A stretch of DNA of 64,000 nucleotides. It comes from Nonomuraea turcica (GTDB taxonomy: Bacteria > Actinomycetota > Actinomycetes > Streptosporangiales > Streptosporangiaceae). Below, one piece after another: positions 25,515-34,103 of the stretch. The stretch lies in contig NZ_JAUZQF010000008.1 in the NCBI RefSeq assembly GCF_030718205.1, positions 1 through 64,000 of the forward strand. Direction: 5' to 3'. Numbering within the stretch: position 1 is the stretch's first letter; every line of letters starts with the position of its first letter. The translations under genes were made by a program, and so were the position numbers. Under the pieces are notes generated by a model. The model made no database searches. It saw nothing but the letters and a program-made list of their open reading frames with translations, and had not been told where the DNA came from.

Positions 25515-26708
25515 ATGAGCGTGCAAGGCACTTGTGATCCAGGGTTCTCCCAGGTCGCGGAGGAGTTCGAGGCCAACCTCGCCACCCGCGGCGAAGTGGG
25601 CGCGTCGGTGTGCGTGATCGTGGACGGCGAGGTCGTCGTCGACCTGTGGGGCGGGCAGACGGCGCCCGGCCGCCCCTGGGAGCGCGACACCATCGGGCAC
25701 GTCTGGTCGTGCACCAAGGGCGCGACCGCCTTGTGCGCCCACATCCTGGCCGGGCGCGGCGAGCTCGACCTGAACGCGCCGGTCGTGCGCTACTGGCCCG
25801 AGTACGGCGCCAAGGGCAAGGAAGCGACGCTCGTCCGTCACCTGCTCGCCCACCGGGCGGGACTGCCCGTGTTCCGGGAGCCGCTGCCTCCGGGCGCCTT
25901 CTACGACTGGAAGCTGATGGCAGACCGGCTCGCGGAGGAGGAGCCGTTCTGGGTACCGGGCACTGCACACGGGTATCACGCGCTGACGTTCGGCTATCTC
26001 GTCGGCGAGGTCGTCCGGCGGGTGAGCGGGCGCTCGCTCGGCACGTTCTTCCGCGAGGAAGTGGCCGAGCCGCTCGGCCTGGAGTTCTGGCTCGGGCTGC
26101 CTGAAGAGCAGGAAGGCAGGGTCGCACCGACGATCCCCGCCGACCCTCCGGAGGCGCCGCCCACGTTCTACGTCAGGGCCTTCACCGATCCCACCTCGGT
26201 CCCGGCGCTGCTGCTGGCCCACGAGGGCGGCTTCATGGCGCCCGGGGAGTCGGACAGCCGGGCGGCGCACGCGGCCGAGCTCGGGGCCGTCGGCGGGATC
26301 ACAAACGCGCGGAACCTGGCGGGCCTGTACCGGCCGCTGTCGCTCGGCGGGGGTGAGCTCGTCAGCCGCGAGCAGCTCCAGATCATGGCGCTGACCGAGT
26401 CCGCGGGCACGGACGCGGTGCTGGCCGTGCCGACCCGCTTCTCCCTGGGATTCATGAAGGCCGCCGACAACCGATACCTGCCGGGGTCCGACAGCGAGGG
26501 CGCGCTGTTGTCGGCGACCGCGTTCGGGCACGCGGGGATGGGGGGATCCGTCGGATTCTGCGATCCGACGGCCCGGCTGGCCTTCGGCTACACGATGAAC
26601 AAGCAGGGCGCGGGGCTCGGGATCAATCCGCGAGGGCAGGCCATGGTGGACGCGACCTACCGAACGCTGGGCTATCGGCAGCTCCAAGGAGGCGTTTGGT
26701 ACATATAG
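25515..26708 (+). CDS. EstB-like serine hydrolase (class C beta-lactamase fold)
   Basis: A 397-residue hydrolase of the beta-lactamase superfamily (family VIII esterase). The active-site S-x-x-K is SCTK in VWSCTKGATALCAH (about residue 61). A Tyr-based second motif lies in HGYHALTFGYLVGEVVRR, and HAGMGGSVGFCDP near residue 340 corresponds to the third (H-x-G) box. No signal peptide is present, so it acts in the cytoplasm, as EstB-like esterases do; hydrolysis of beta-lactams is unlikely to be its role. The LysE-type gene begins five bases after its stop. Confidence 0.88.
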   Translation: MSVQGTCDPGFSQVAEEFEANLATRGEVGASVCVIVDGEVVVDLWGGQTAPGRPWERDTIGHVWSCTKGATALCAHILAGRGELDLNAPVVRYWPEYGAKGKEATLVRHLLAHRAGLPVFREPLPPGAFYDWKLMADRLAEEEPFWVPGTAHGYHALTFGYLVGEVVRRVSGRSLGTFFREEVAEPLGLEFWLGLPEEQEGRVAPTIPADPPEAPPTFYVRAFTDPTSVPALLLAHEGGFMAPGESDSRAAHAAELGAVGGITNARNLAGLYRPLSLGGGELVSREQLQIMALTESAGTDAVLAVPTRFSLGFMKAADNRYLPGSDSEGALLSATAFGHAGMGGSVGFCDPTARLAFGYTMNKQGAGLGINPRGQAMVDATYRTLGYRQLQGGVWYI

Positions 26709-26712
26709 TCCC

Positions 26713-27360
26713 ATGTTCTTCGGCATCACGGACTTCTGGGCCTATGTGATCGGCGCCTTCCTGATCATCCTCCTGCCCGGCCCGAACTCCCTCTACGTCC
26801 TCAGCTTCGCCGCCCAGCACGGCGTGCGGCAGGGCTACCGGGCCGCGGCAGGCGTCTTCGTCGGCGACGCGGTGCTGATGGTCCTGTCCGCCGCCGGCGC
26901 CGCGTCCCTCCTGCGCTCGAACCCGGTGCTGTTCACGATCGTCAAGTACGCGGGCGCCGGCTACCTGGCCTGGATCGGCTTCCAGATGATCAGGGGCGCC
27001 TGGAGGTCGCGACGAGCCCTGGCGGCCGAGGAGGCGCCGGTGACGGTGGAACACCAGCCGCGCCCGTTCCGCAAGGCCCTCATGATCAGCTTGCTGAACC
27101 CGAAGGCGATTCTGTTCTTCATCTCCTTCTTCGTCCAGTTCGTGGACCCGGCGTACGCGACGCCGGCGCTGTCGTTCCTGATCCTCGGCGCGGTGATCCA
27201 GGTCTTCAGTTTTCTCTACCTGACGTCGCTGATCTTCGGCGGAACGTTCCTGGCCGCTCAGTTCCGCCGGCGCCGACGGCTCAGCGCCGGTCTGACCTCG
27301 TGCGTCGGCGCCGTCTTCGTGGGATTCGGCGCGAAGTTGGCCACCGCTTCACTCGGCTGA
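26713..27360 (+). CDS. LysE/RhtB-family amino acid exporter
   Basis: A 215-residue protein with six predicted membrane helices. The N-terminal AFLIILLPGPNSLYVL is the LysE/RhtB signature (PGPN), followed by GVRQGYRAAAGVFVGDAVLM and, mid-protein, KALMISLLNPKAILFFISFFVQFV. Members export amino acids such as leucine, threonine or lysine; the substrate is not predictable. The start codon lies only four bases after TATAGT (26704-26709), a consensus -10 that spans the preceding stop, so a leaderless transcript is possible in addition to read-through from the hydrolase gene. Confidence 0.9.
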   Translation: MFFGITDFWAYVIGAFLIILLPGPNSLYVLSFAAQHGVRQGYRAAAGVFVGDAVLMVLSAAGAASLLRSNPVLFTIVKYAGAGYLAWIGFQMIRGAWRSRRALAAEEAPVTVEHQPRPFRKALMISLLNPKAILFFISFFVQFVDPAYATPALSFLILGAVIQVFSFLYLTSLIFGGTFLAAQFRRRRRLSAGLTSCVGAVFVGFGAKLATASLG

Positions 27361-27575
27361 AAGCGTGGTTCAAGGCTCTGCTGATTTCGTAGGAAACAGA
27401 TGGAACGTGCACAAAGAGGCGGTCGCACTCCTGCGGCTCGGGTACGGTAGGCCACCGGCGTGCTTCCCGGGGACGCAGAGGTCGCCGCATCGGTTAGCGC
27501 GTGCGGTCCATCTGGATAGCCTGGTCCCTCGAAGCCCGGGTAGTCGCTGATCGTCGGCCTATCTGCGGAGCAGCC
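27361..27575. other. intergenic region without recognisable gene
   Basis: Between the LysE stop and the TTG start of the next gene. Short open frames exist (for example plus-strand 27365-27550) but lack homology or ribosome-binding sites. I see no tRNA or clear terminator. Confidence 0.5.
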
Positions 27576-28217
27576 TTGAATCATCCCCCTGTCGCCCTCC
27601 CCCGCCTCACCGCTCTCGTCCGGCAGGCGGCCCCCCGGCTGCTCGAAGGCGTCGTGGCCCCGCTGGCGGTCTTCTACTTGGCCATGGTCGTTCTCGGATT
27701 CAAGTGGGCGCTCGTCGCGACCGTCGCCTGGGTCTACCTGGGCGTGGCGTGGCGGCTGGTCAGGCGGGTCAAGGTGCCCGCGACGATGTGGCTGGCCTCG
27801 TTCGCGATCACGATCCGGGCGCTGGTGTCGTTCTGGACGGGCACCTGGATGTGGTTCTTCATCCAGCCGGAGATGGGCACGATCTGCATCAGCATGGCCT
27901 TCCTCGCTTCCGTGCGGCTGAACAAGCCGCTCGTGCAGAAGCTCACGCTCGACTACATCCATCTGCCGTCGGCGGTGCTCAAGCACGAGCGGATCCGCAG
28001 GTTCTTCGCCAGGATCACGTTGTTGTGGGCGTTCGTGCTGCTGATGAACTCGACGTTGAGCATCGCCCTGGCCGTCTATGAGTCGCTGGCCGGATCACTG
28101 GGCGCGTTCATGATCCTGCGGACCTCAGCGGTGGCCGTGATCAGCGGTCTGGCGATCGCCTTCTCGATCTTCGCCTTCAAGCGGGTCCTGCACCGGCTGC
28201 ACGTGGCCCACGCCTGA
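27576..28217 (+). CDS. small polytopic membrane protein (VC0807-like / septation-A-like)
   Basis: A 213-residue membrane protein with about six helices. The likely start is TTG 27576, preceded by GGAG; an in-frame ATG at 27501 would add 25 residues with no signal. The sequence VVAPLAVFYLAMVVLGFKWALVATVAWVYLGVAWRLVRR and the later FARITLLWAFVLLMNSTLSIAL fit the VC0807-type 'intracellular septation A'-like proteins frequent in actinobacteria, whose role is unknown. The 3' end overlaps the convergent histidine kinase gene by 41 bases. Confidence 0.65.
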   Translation: MNHPPVALPRLTALVRQAAPRLLEGVVAPLAVFYLAMVVLGFKWALVATVAWVYLGVAWRLVRRVKVPATMWLASFAITIRALVSFWTGTWMWFFIQPEMGTICISMAFLASVRLNKPLVQKLTLDYIHLPSAVLKHERIRRFFARITLLWAFVLLMNSTLSIALAVYESLAGSLGAFMILRTSAVAVISGLAIAFSIFAFKRVLHRLHVAHA

Positions 28218-29373
28218 CCGCTCCCTCCTCCCCCGTACGGGGAAGCTCGACGGCCAGCTCGAAGCCGCCCGCGACGGGCCCGGCGGTCAGCGTGCCGCCC
28301 ACCAGCCGTACGCGTTCCCGCAGCCCCGCCAGCCCCAGACCGCCCGGCCGCGCGCTGGGGCGGGAGCGGGGCGGCCCGTTACGCACGCTCACGCGGTGGG
28401 GTGCGACCGTGACCTGCACGGCCGCCCCGGGGGCGTGCTTGGCGGCGTTGGTGAGCCCTTCCTGGACCACGGCGCGCGCCAGGCCGGGCACCGGCCCGCC
28501 GTCCAGGTCGAGGGTGATCGCCATGCCCGAGTCCCTGGCCCGCCGCACCAGCTCGGCCACGTCCTCGTCGACGGGCGACAGCGGCGAGGCGTCGGCGTCC
28601 TCGCGCAGCAGCCCGATGATCTGCCGCAGTCGCTCCGTGGCGTCCGCCGCCGCCACCCGCAGCTCCCCGGCCGCCTTGACCTGACCGGGATCGAGCCCGG
28701 GAGCCAGCTCCAGCCCGGCGGCCCGGACCGCGATGAGGGCCAGATCATGGCCGAGCGAGTCGTGCATGTCTCTGGCGATCCTGGCCCGCTCGCGCAGCCG
28801 GGCCTGCGCCTCGGCGGACAGCCTGGCCTGCCGCCGCTGCTGCAGCAACCGCCGTCGCAGCAGCCCCAGGAGGTAGGGCACGAGGTAAGTGCCGAGCAAG
28901 CCGGTGACCATGGACACCCACAGGGCCAGATCGCCGCCCATGGCCAGCACCACACTCATGCCGACGGCCGAGATCAGGCCGAACGCCGCCAGCGCCGGCC
29001 ACGTCCTGATCAGCCGCCGGCCCGTGAGGTAGGCGTACCACATGATGAACGGCGAAGTGGGCAGCAATGGGAGGATCTTCACATTGCGTCTGGGCATCAA
29101 CCAGCTCAGGTCCACGGTGGCGAACCCATCGCTGAACCGCCACGGCCCGAGTGGCAGCAGCAGCACCAGCGCGGCCAGCGGCCAGCGCCGCCCGACCAGC
29201 ACCGCCACGGCGGCGAGCGCGAGCCGGGGCGCGGTCACCATGCCGAAGGCGGCCGGATCCTTGAGCGGATCGGGCCCCATGGCGGCGATGAAGATGCCGA
29301 GGACGACCCAGAGCAGCAGGTCGTAGACCACCTGGCGGCGGCTCTCCCGGCGCAGCGGGCGCAGACGGTTCAC
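28177..29373 (-). CDS. orphan NarL-type (HisKA_3) sensor histidine kinase
   Basis: A 398-residue membrane kinase from the GTG at 29373; an in-frame start at 29469 adds 32 residues. It has an N-terminal block of about five membrane helices, a coiled linker (LRRRLLQQRRQARLSAEAQARLRERARIAR), a HisKA_3 dimerisation domain with the phospho-His in DMHDSLGHDLALI, and an HATPase domain (VVQEGLTNAAKHAPG and GGLGLAGLRERVRLVGGT). This type normally pairs with a LuxR/NarL-type regulator in the next gene; none is visible within several kilobases, so it is orphaned or partnered elsewhere. Confidence 0.88.
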   Translation of the reverse strand: MNRLRPLRRESRRQVVYDLLLWVVLGIFIAAMGPDPLKDPAAFGMVTAPRLALAAVAVLVGRRWPLAALVLLLPLGPWRFSDGFATVDLSWLMPRRNVKILPLLPTSPFIMWYAYLTGRRLIRTWPALAAFGLISAVGMSVVLAMGGDLALWVSMVTGLLGTYLVPYLLGLLRRRLLQQRRQARLSAEAQARLRERARIARDMHDSLGHDLALIAVRAAGLELAPGLDPGQVKAAGELRVAAADATERLRQIIGLLREDADASPLSPVDEDVAELVRRARDSGMAITLDLDGGPVPGLARAVVQEGLTNAAKHAPGAAVQVTVAPHRVSVRNGPPRSRPSARPGGLGLAGLRERVRLVGGTLTAGPVAGGFELAVELPRTGEEGAVRRGPRAAGAGPA

Positions 29374-29469
29374 GGCACCGACGTTATCCCCGCGTGGTCG
29401 ATGCCGGACCTCCTCCAAAGGCAGGAGGCGGCCCTGACGAAAGTCAGCCGCCGAACGGAGTGAGGCCAT

Positions 29470-29793
29470 GAACAGGGTAGAGCGGAGCGCACCGTCGAGG
29501 TATGGCTAGCCCCACCCCGAAAGCGCCTACCTCCACTCCTGCGTTCAGCTGCCCGAACGGGTTGGATCGATGGTGTCACTCGGAGGTCGCGTCACCGACC
29601 CCGACCAAAGTCGGGGGTGGTGCCTGCCGATCGTCCGATGTGCCATGACCTGCGGAGTTTCTACCTTCAAGGGGTACCGGCCCTGACCCGCATAGGGGAC
29701 GGGGTCCGCGTTCGACCCGGGGCATCCCCGATGTCCCGGACCGTCGCACACAGAGACGCTGTGTGAGTGCCCTAAGGATCGGAGTACACGCTC
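29470..29793 (+). other. 324-base intergenic leader upstream of DedA gene with several hairpins
   Basis: No gene is visible. The plus strand contains: CCCCGAC (29599-29605)/GTCGGGG (29610-29616) with a CAAA loop and outer CACC/GGTG arms; a closed domain where CC-GCGG (29649-29655) pairs with CCGC-GG (29688-29696) around an inner TACC/GGTA hairpin (29662-29676); and CACACAG (29747-29753)/CTGTGTG (29759-29765) just before the DedA ribosome-binding site GGAG. This density suggests a structured 5' leader, perhaps a cis-regulatory RNA, but it matches no riboswitch I can name. Confidence 0.45.
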
Positions 29794-30411
29794 ATGTCGC
29801 ACGCCATTCTCGACCTGGTCCATCAGGCGATGTCGTCACCGTGGTTATACGCGGCGCTGTTCGGCCTGGCCCTGCTCGACGGGTTCTTCCCGATCGTGCC
29901 GGCCGAGACGTCGGTGATCACGGCGGGGGTCTTCGCCGCGTCCGGAGAGACGAACCTGGCCCTGGTGATGGTGGTCGCGGCACTCGGCGCGTTCGCGGGT
30001 GATCACATCTCTTATCTGATCGGCAACAAGTCCGGCGGCAGGCTCAGGAACAAGAAGGCGTTCATCTGGGCCCGCGACGCCCTGGCGGAGCGGGGCGGGC
30101 TCGTCCTGGTCGTGGCCAGGTACATCCCCGGAGGGCGCACCGCGACCACGCTGACCATGGGCGCGGTCCGCCATCCGCTGCGCTCGTTCACGTTCTTCGA
30201 CGCGATCGCGGCGAGCTCGTGGGCGGTGTACTCCGGCCTGATCGGGTTCTTCGGCGGGATGGCGTTCGAGAACGATCCGATCAAGGGTCTGCTGCTCGGC
30301 CTGGGCATCGCGGTGTCCATCACCGGGGTCGTGGAGCTCGTGAGATGGCTCAGGAAGCGACGCGCCATCCAAGCTTCTCCAGAACGACTTCCAGCAGACA
30401 CGTCCGTTTGA
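29794..30411 (+). CDS. DedA-family membrane protein
   Basis: A 205-residue protein with re-entrant and transmembrane helices. The DedA signature spans LLDGFFPIVPAETSVITAGVFAA (about residues 29-51), followed by GAFAGDHISYLIGNKSGG and the conserved R-x(2)-P-G-G-R-T box in VVARYIPGGRTATTLTMG. DedA proteins affect membrane potential and act as lipid-carrier (C55-P, phospholipid) flippases. Start at 29794 follows GGAG by nine bases. The long structured leader upstream is unusual for this family. The DMT transporter gene begins 36 bases after the stop, so co-transcription is possible. Confidence 0.93.
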   Translation: MSHAILDLVHQAMSSPWLYAALFGLALLDGFFPIVPAETSVITAGVFAASGETNLALVMVVAALGAFAGDHISYLIGNKSGGRLRNKKAFIWARDALAERGGLVLVVARYIPGGRTATTLTMGAVRHPLRSFTFFDAIAASSWAVYSGLIGFFGGMAFENDPIKGLLLGLGIAVSITGVVELVRWLRKRRAIQASPERLPADTSV

Positions 30412-30447
30412 CACAACCTGGCAACCATCCGTCTGAAAGGAGTGCTG

Positions 30448-31260
30448 ATGACTGTGCTGGCCGCGGCGATCGCCCTGGTCGGTTCGCTGTTCTTCGCGCT
30501 CGGAGCCGCCCTGCAGCAGTTCGAGGCCGCCGGCTCGGCCAAGCCGGGGCTGCTCGCCCTGCTGCGGAAGCCGCGCTGGCTGTTCGGCGGCGCCTCCATC
30601 GTGGTGGGTGGCGGCCTGCACATCGTCGCGCTCGGACTCGGCCCGCTGACCATCGTCCAGCCGATGGGCGTGGCCAGCCTGCTGTTCGCCCTTCCCATCG
30701 CCGCCACCCTGCACGGGCGCAAGCCCTCCCGCCAGGAGCTGGGCGCGGCGGCGGTGGTGGCGGGCGGGCTGATCCTCCTGGTCCTGATGGTCCCCGAGTC
30801 GGAGGGGCCCACCCACCTCGACCCCAACGGCGTGCTCACCCTGCTGGGGGTGTCCGGCGTCGCGGCGGTGCTGCTGTGGGCCGGCTCCCAGGTGGTCTCG
30901 CCCGCGGCCCGGGCGGCACTGCTGGCGACCAGCTCTGGCGTGCTGTACGGCGCCACGGCCACGCTCATGCGGGTGCTCGTGGACGGCACGTGGAACTGGT
31001 GGTACCTGCTGGCGTTGCCCGTGCCGCTGCTGCTGGCACTGGTGATGTTGCAGCGGGCCTACGCCGTCGGCCACTTCGGCGTCTCCTTCGCCTCGCTGCA
31101 GATCGCCGACCCGCTGACCGCGGTGGCGTTCGGCGCGCTGCTGCTCGGCGAGCCGCTGCCGACCGGGATCGCGCCGATCGCAGCGGCCGCGCTCACCGCC
31201 GCGGGCACCGTCGCCCTGGCCCGGACCAGCCCCTTGGAGGCCCGCAACGAGCTCGCCTGA
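30448..31260 (+). CDS. DMT/EamA-superfamily membrane transporter
   Basis: A 270-residue protein with about nine or ten hydrophobic helices. The start is ATG 30448, with AAAGGAG at 30436-30442; GTG 30442 overlaps the ribosome-binding site. Helices include LVGSLFFALGAALQQFEA, LGPLTIVQPMGVASLLFALPIAA and LADPLTAVAFGALLLGEPLPTG-type sequence, the last being the EamA/DMT C-terminal pattern. It resembles the NIPA-like/DMT transporters of unknown substrate common in actinomycetes. It follows DedA closely and may share its transcript. Confidence 0.82.
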   Translation: MTVLAAAIALVGSLFFALGAALQQFEAAGSAKPGLLALLRKPRWLFGGASIVVGGGLHIVALGLGPLTIVQPMGVASLLFALPIAATLHGRKPSRQELGAAAVVAGGLILLVLMVPESEGPTHLDPNGVLTLLGVSGVAAVLLWAGSQVVSPAARAALLATSSGVLYGATATLMRVLVDGTWNWWYLLALPVPLLLALVMLQRAYAVGHFGVSFASLQIADPLTAVAFGALLLGEPLPTGIAPIAAAALTAAGTVALARTSPLEARNELA

Positions 31261-31350
31261 TCCCATGCTCGCCTGCTTCGTTTCTTTCGGCCCCGTTCGT
31301 CTTCCGGCCCTCCCCCAGCCGGGTTCTCGTGTGAATTTGGAGTCACCGTC

Positions 31351-32562
31351 ATGGCCATGCCCCTACACAGCGTTACCGCCCGTGCCGATCTTGCCCCCGC
31401 ACCCGAACGCCCCCGCCGTGTGCTGATCTCGACCGACACCTACCCGCCCGACGTGAACGGCGCGGCGTACTTCACCCACCGCCTGGCCACGGGCCTGGCC
31501 GCGCGCGGCAACGACGTGCACGTGGTCTGCCAGTCCGACGTCGGCCCGGCCAGCGCCGAGGTGGTGGACGGCGTGATCGTGCACCGGCTGCGCTCGGCCC
31601 CGATCCTGCTCCACCCCACCATGCGGTTCACCGTGCCGACCCGGCTCGACCGGCTGGTCGCCGAGATCAAGCCCGACGTGCTGCACACCCAGGGTCACTT
31701 CGTGGTCGGCCGGGCCGCCATCGCCGCCGCCCGCCGCGTGGGCGTGCCCGTCGTGGCCACCAACCACTTCATGCCCGACAACCTCTTCCAGTTCGTGCAC
31801 CTCCCGGACCGGCTGCGGGTGAAGGCGGGGCAGCTCGCCTGGCGCGACTTCAACCGGATCTTCAATCGGGCCGATCACATCACCACGCCCACCCCGCTGG
31901 CCGCCAAGCTCCTGGCCGACCAGGGGTTCGCGCGTACCGTCGAGCCGGTGTCCTGCGGGATCGACCTGGGCAGGTTCCACCCGCACACCGAGCCCAAGGC
32001 GTGGGCGCGCAAGCTGTTCGACCTGCCCGACCGGCACACGGTCCTGTTCGTCGGCCGGCTGGACGAGGAGAAGCGCCTCGACGAGCTGGTGCGCGCGCTG
32101 CCCCTGGTGCTCAACGAGACCGACGCCCAGGTGGCGCTCGTCGGCAAAGGCAACCAGCGCGGCGAGCTGGAGAAGCTGGCCAGGCGCATCGGCGTGGCCG
32201 ACCGGGTGTTCTTCCTCGGTTTCGTGCCCGACGAGAGCATGCCGCAGGCGTACGCGGCGGCCGACGTGTTCGCCATGCCGGGCATCGCCGAGCTGCAGAG
32301 CATCGCCACGCTGGAGGCCATGGCCACGGGGCTGCCCGTGGTGGCCGCGGACGCGATGGCGCTGCCGCACCTGGTGGACGACAACGGGTTCCTGTTCCCG
32401 CCGGGCGACGTGGTGGCGCTGGCCAGGCACCTGACCGGCATCCTGGCCGATGACGATCTGCGGGCCAGGCTCGGCAAGGCCAGCAGGGAGCTGGCGCTCA
32501 CCCACGACGACCAGTCGTCGCTGGCCCGGTTCGAGACGATCTACGACGAGGTGGCGCGATGA
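31351..32562 (+). CDS. GT4-family glycosyltransferase
   Basis: A 403-residue GT-B enzyme. The N-terminal half opens with RRVLISTDTYPPDVNGAAYFTHRLATGLAARGNDVHVVC, as in mannosyl/glucosyltransferases acting on lipids. The C-terminal half has VLFVGRLDEEKRLDELV, DRVFFLGFV and the E-x7-E-type nucleotide-sugar site GIAELQSIATLEAMATGLPVV. PimB/alpha-mannosyl- or glucosyl-diacylglycerol transferases are the nearest-looking family, but donor and acceptor are unknown. It has GGAG eight bases upstream. The next gene overlaps its stop (ATGA). Confidence 0.88.
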   Translation: MAMPLHSVTARADLAPAPERPRRVLISTDTYPPDVNGAAYFTHRLATGLAARGNDVHVVCQSDVGPASAEVVDGVIVHRLRSAPILLHPTMRFTVPTRLDRLVAEIKPDVLHTQGHFVVGRAAIAAARRVGVPVVATNHFMPDNLFQFVHLPDRLRVKAGQLAWRDFNRIFNRADHITTPTPLAAKLLADQGFARTVEPVSCGIDLGRFHPHTEPKAWARKLFDLPDRHTVLFVGRLDEEKRLDELVRALPLVLNETDAQVALVGKGNQRGELEKLARRIGVADRVFFLGFVPDESMPQAYAAADVFAMPGIAELQSIATLEAMATGLPVVAADAMALPHLVDDNGFLFPPGDVVALARHLTGILADDDLRARLGKASRELALTHDDQSSLARFETIYDEVAR

Positions 32563-33239
32563 CCCCACGGCAGAGTGTCTGGGGCACCTTACTCGGCACG
32601 GTCGTGTCGGCGTGCGCGCTCGCGTACGCACAGGTCGCCCTGCCCGCTCAGCCGCTGCTCAGCGACTACGCGCTCGTTTCCGGCGGGCTCGTGCCGGTGC
32701 TGATCGGGATGCTGGCGCTGGCGGGGGCGTGCCTGTGTCTGGCGTACGGGCTGGCGGCGGCCGACCCGGCGCGTACGGCGGCCACCCGGGTCCTGCTGCT
32801 GGCCGGGGCCGCAGGCCTGATGATGAGCGCGATCTTCCCTACGGATCCCGGCACCTCGCAGGTCGGCTCGCTCTCCGGCGAGATCCACCGCTGGTCGGCG
32901 GCGGTGGTGTTCACCTCACTGCCGGTCGCCGGCTGGACCCTGGTGAGGGGCCGGGCGGCGATGCCCCTCTGGAACGCGGTCCGGGCCATGAGCGTGGCCT
33001 CCGCGCTGACGCTGGCGGCGTACCTGGCGGCACACCCCGCCACCATCACCTCGCCGCTGATCAACGGTGTGGCCTACTACGGGCCGCTCGAACGTGCCGT
33101 GGTGCTGGCCGAGATGGTGCTCATCATGGTGATGGCGCTGGCGTCCGCCGCCGAACGGCCGGCGATGGCCAACCGGACCGCGCCGGCGAAGCCCACCTCC
33201 GAGACGGCCGGGCCCGAGGAGGAGCGGATCGCCGCCTGA
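32559..33239 (+). CDS. DUF998-like membrane protein
   Basis: A 226-residue protein with six predicted helices. ATG 32559 overlaps the glycosyltransferase stop. Motifs include the helix SGGLVPVLIGMLALAGACLCLAYGLA, the loop SAIFPTDPGTSQVGSLSGEIHRWSA (acidic/His loop of DUF998 proteins) and the helices after it. The tail from residue ~190 is polar (TAPAKPTSETAGPEEERIAA). Function is unknown; coupling to a GT4 gene hints at a membrane glycolipid role. Confidence 0.75.
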   Translation: MTPRQSVWGTLLGTVVSACALAYAQVALPAQPLLSDYALVSGGLVPVLIGMLALAGACLCLAYGLAAADPARTAATRVLLLAGAAGLMMSAIFPTDPGTSQVGSLSGEIHRWSAAVVFTSLPVAGWTLVRGRAAMPLWNAVRAMSVASALTLAAYLAAHPATITSPLINGVAYYGPLERAVVLAEMVLIMVMALASAAERPAMANRTAPAKPTSETAGPEEERIAA

Positions 33240-33296
33240 CCGCGGGCGAGCATGCTTCGACCCCCGTCGAAGGAACCGCCTTCTAGCGTGGGTTCC

Positions 33297-34103
33297 ATGC
33301 TCATCACCCGCCATGCCGAAGCCAGGACGGTCCTCGATGACCCCAGATATGTGCCGCCTCCCGTGTCCCAGGACGGCAGGGAGGGGACACTCGCGTGGCT
33401 GCGGGCGCACGTGTCGCGGTTCAGCACCGGCGACTCGCACGCCCGGCGGCGCCGCGCGGTCGTCGAGCGGCTGGCCGCGCTGGACCCCGCCGAGCTCCGA
33501 TCCGCGGCCAGGGCCATGACCCTGGAGCGTGGCGGCGAGTGGCGGGGCGTGCCGACGCAGGTGCTCGGGGCCGCGCTCGGTGTCAAGGACACCGCCGCCG
33601 TGCCGGCCGCGGCGAGCGGCTACCTGTCGGGCGAGGAGAGCCCGGAGTCCGATGCCGCCGTCGCCACCCTGCTCGACCAGGCCGACCTGCCGGCCGTCAC
33701 GCTGCTGCTGCAGGCGTACGCCGCCACGGAGGGACTCATCGAGAACGCGCTCAGGCACGCCTCCTGCGACGCCGCACGCCCGGCCGCCCAGCCGAGCCCG
33801 CCCTCGTCCGCCGCGCCGCACAGCACGCGGACCGGCGTCGACGTCGAGGCCCTGCTGCACGAGACGCTCCGGCATGATCCGCCGCTCAAGGCCACGCGCC
33901 GGCTGGACACCCGCACCGGTGGTGAGGTGACGATCGACCTGGTGGCCGCCAACCGGGACCCCGGCGTGTTCACCGATCCCGACCGGTTCGACCCGACGCG
34001 AGGCCCGGCCCCGCACCTGACGTTCGGCCACGGCCTCCGCCCGTGCCCGGCCCCCGGCCACGCGCTCGCCCTGGCCGCCGGCGTCCTGGAGGGACTGCTG
34101 TGA
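33297..34103 (+). CDS. short cytochrome P450-like protein
   Basis: 268 residues from ATG 33297, far less than the ~400 of bacterial P450s. The K-helix ExxR is present (HETLR, about residue 198-202), and so is a heme-ligand loop, FGHGLRPCPAPGHALA, with Cys in place but Ala where the usual CxG Gly stands and Arg for His. The N-terminal half is compressed: a recognisable I-helix AGxxT is missing (around DQADLPAVTLLLQAYA). The protein may be a truncated but folded variant or a decaying gene. GTG of the lyase gene overlaps its stop, so it is translated in this unit. Confidence 0.7.
   Translation: MLITRHAEARTVLDDPRYVPPPVSQDGREGTLAWLRAHVSRFSTGDSHARRRRAVVERLAALDPAELRSAARAMTLERGGEWRGVPTQVLGAALGVKDTAAVPAAASGYLSGEESPESDAAVATLLDQADLPAVTLLLQAYAATEGLIENALRHASCDAARPAAQPSPPSSAAPHSTRTGVDVEALLHETLRHDPPLKATRRLDTRTGGEVTIDLVAANRDPGVFTDPDRFDPTRGPAPHLTFGHGLRPCPAPGHALALAAGVLEGLL

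Noticed and set aside
27361..27575. tRNA or small gene near 27500
   Set aside because: No cloverleaf with an acceptor stem and no coding signals; short frames only.
29649..29696. Purine riboswitch
   Set aside because: GAGTTTCTACC recalls a purine riboswitch junction, but the other conserved loops and pairing partners are missing.
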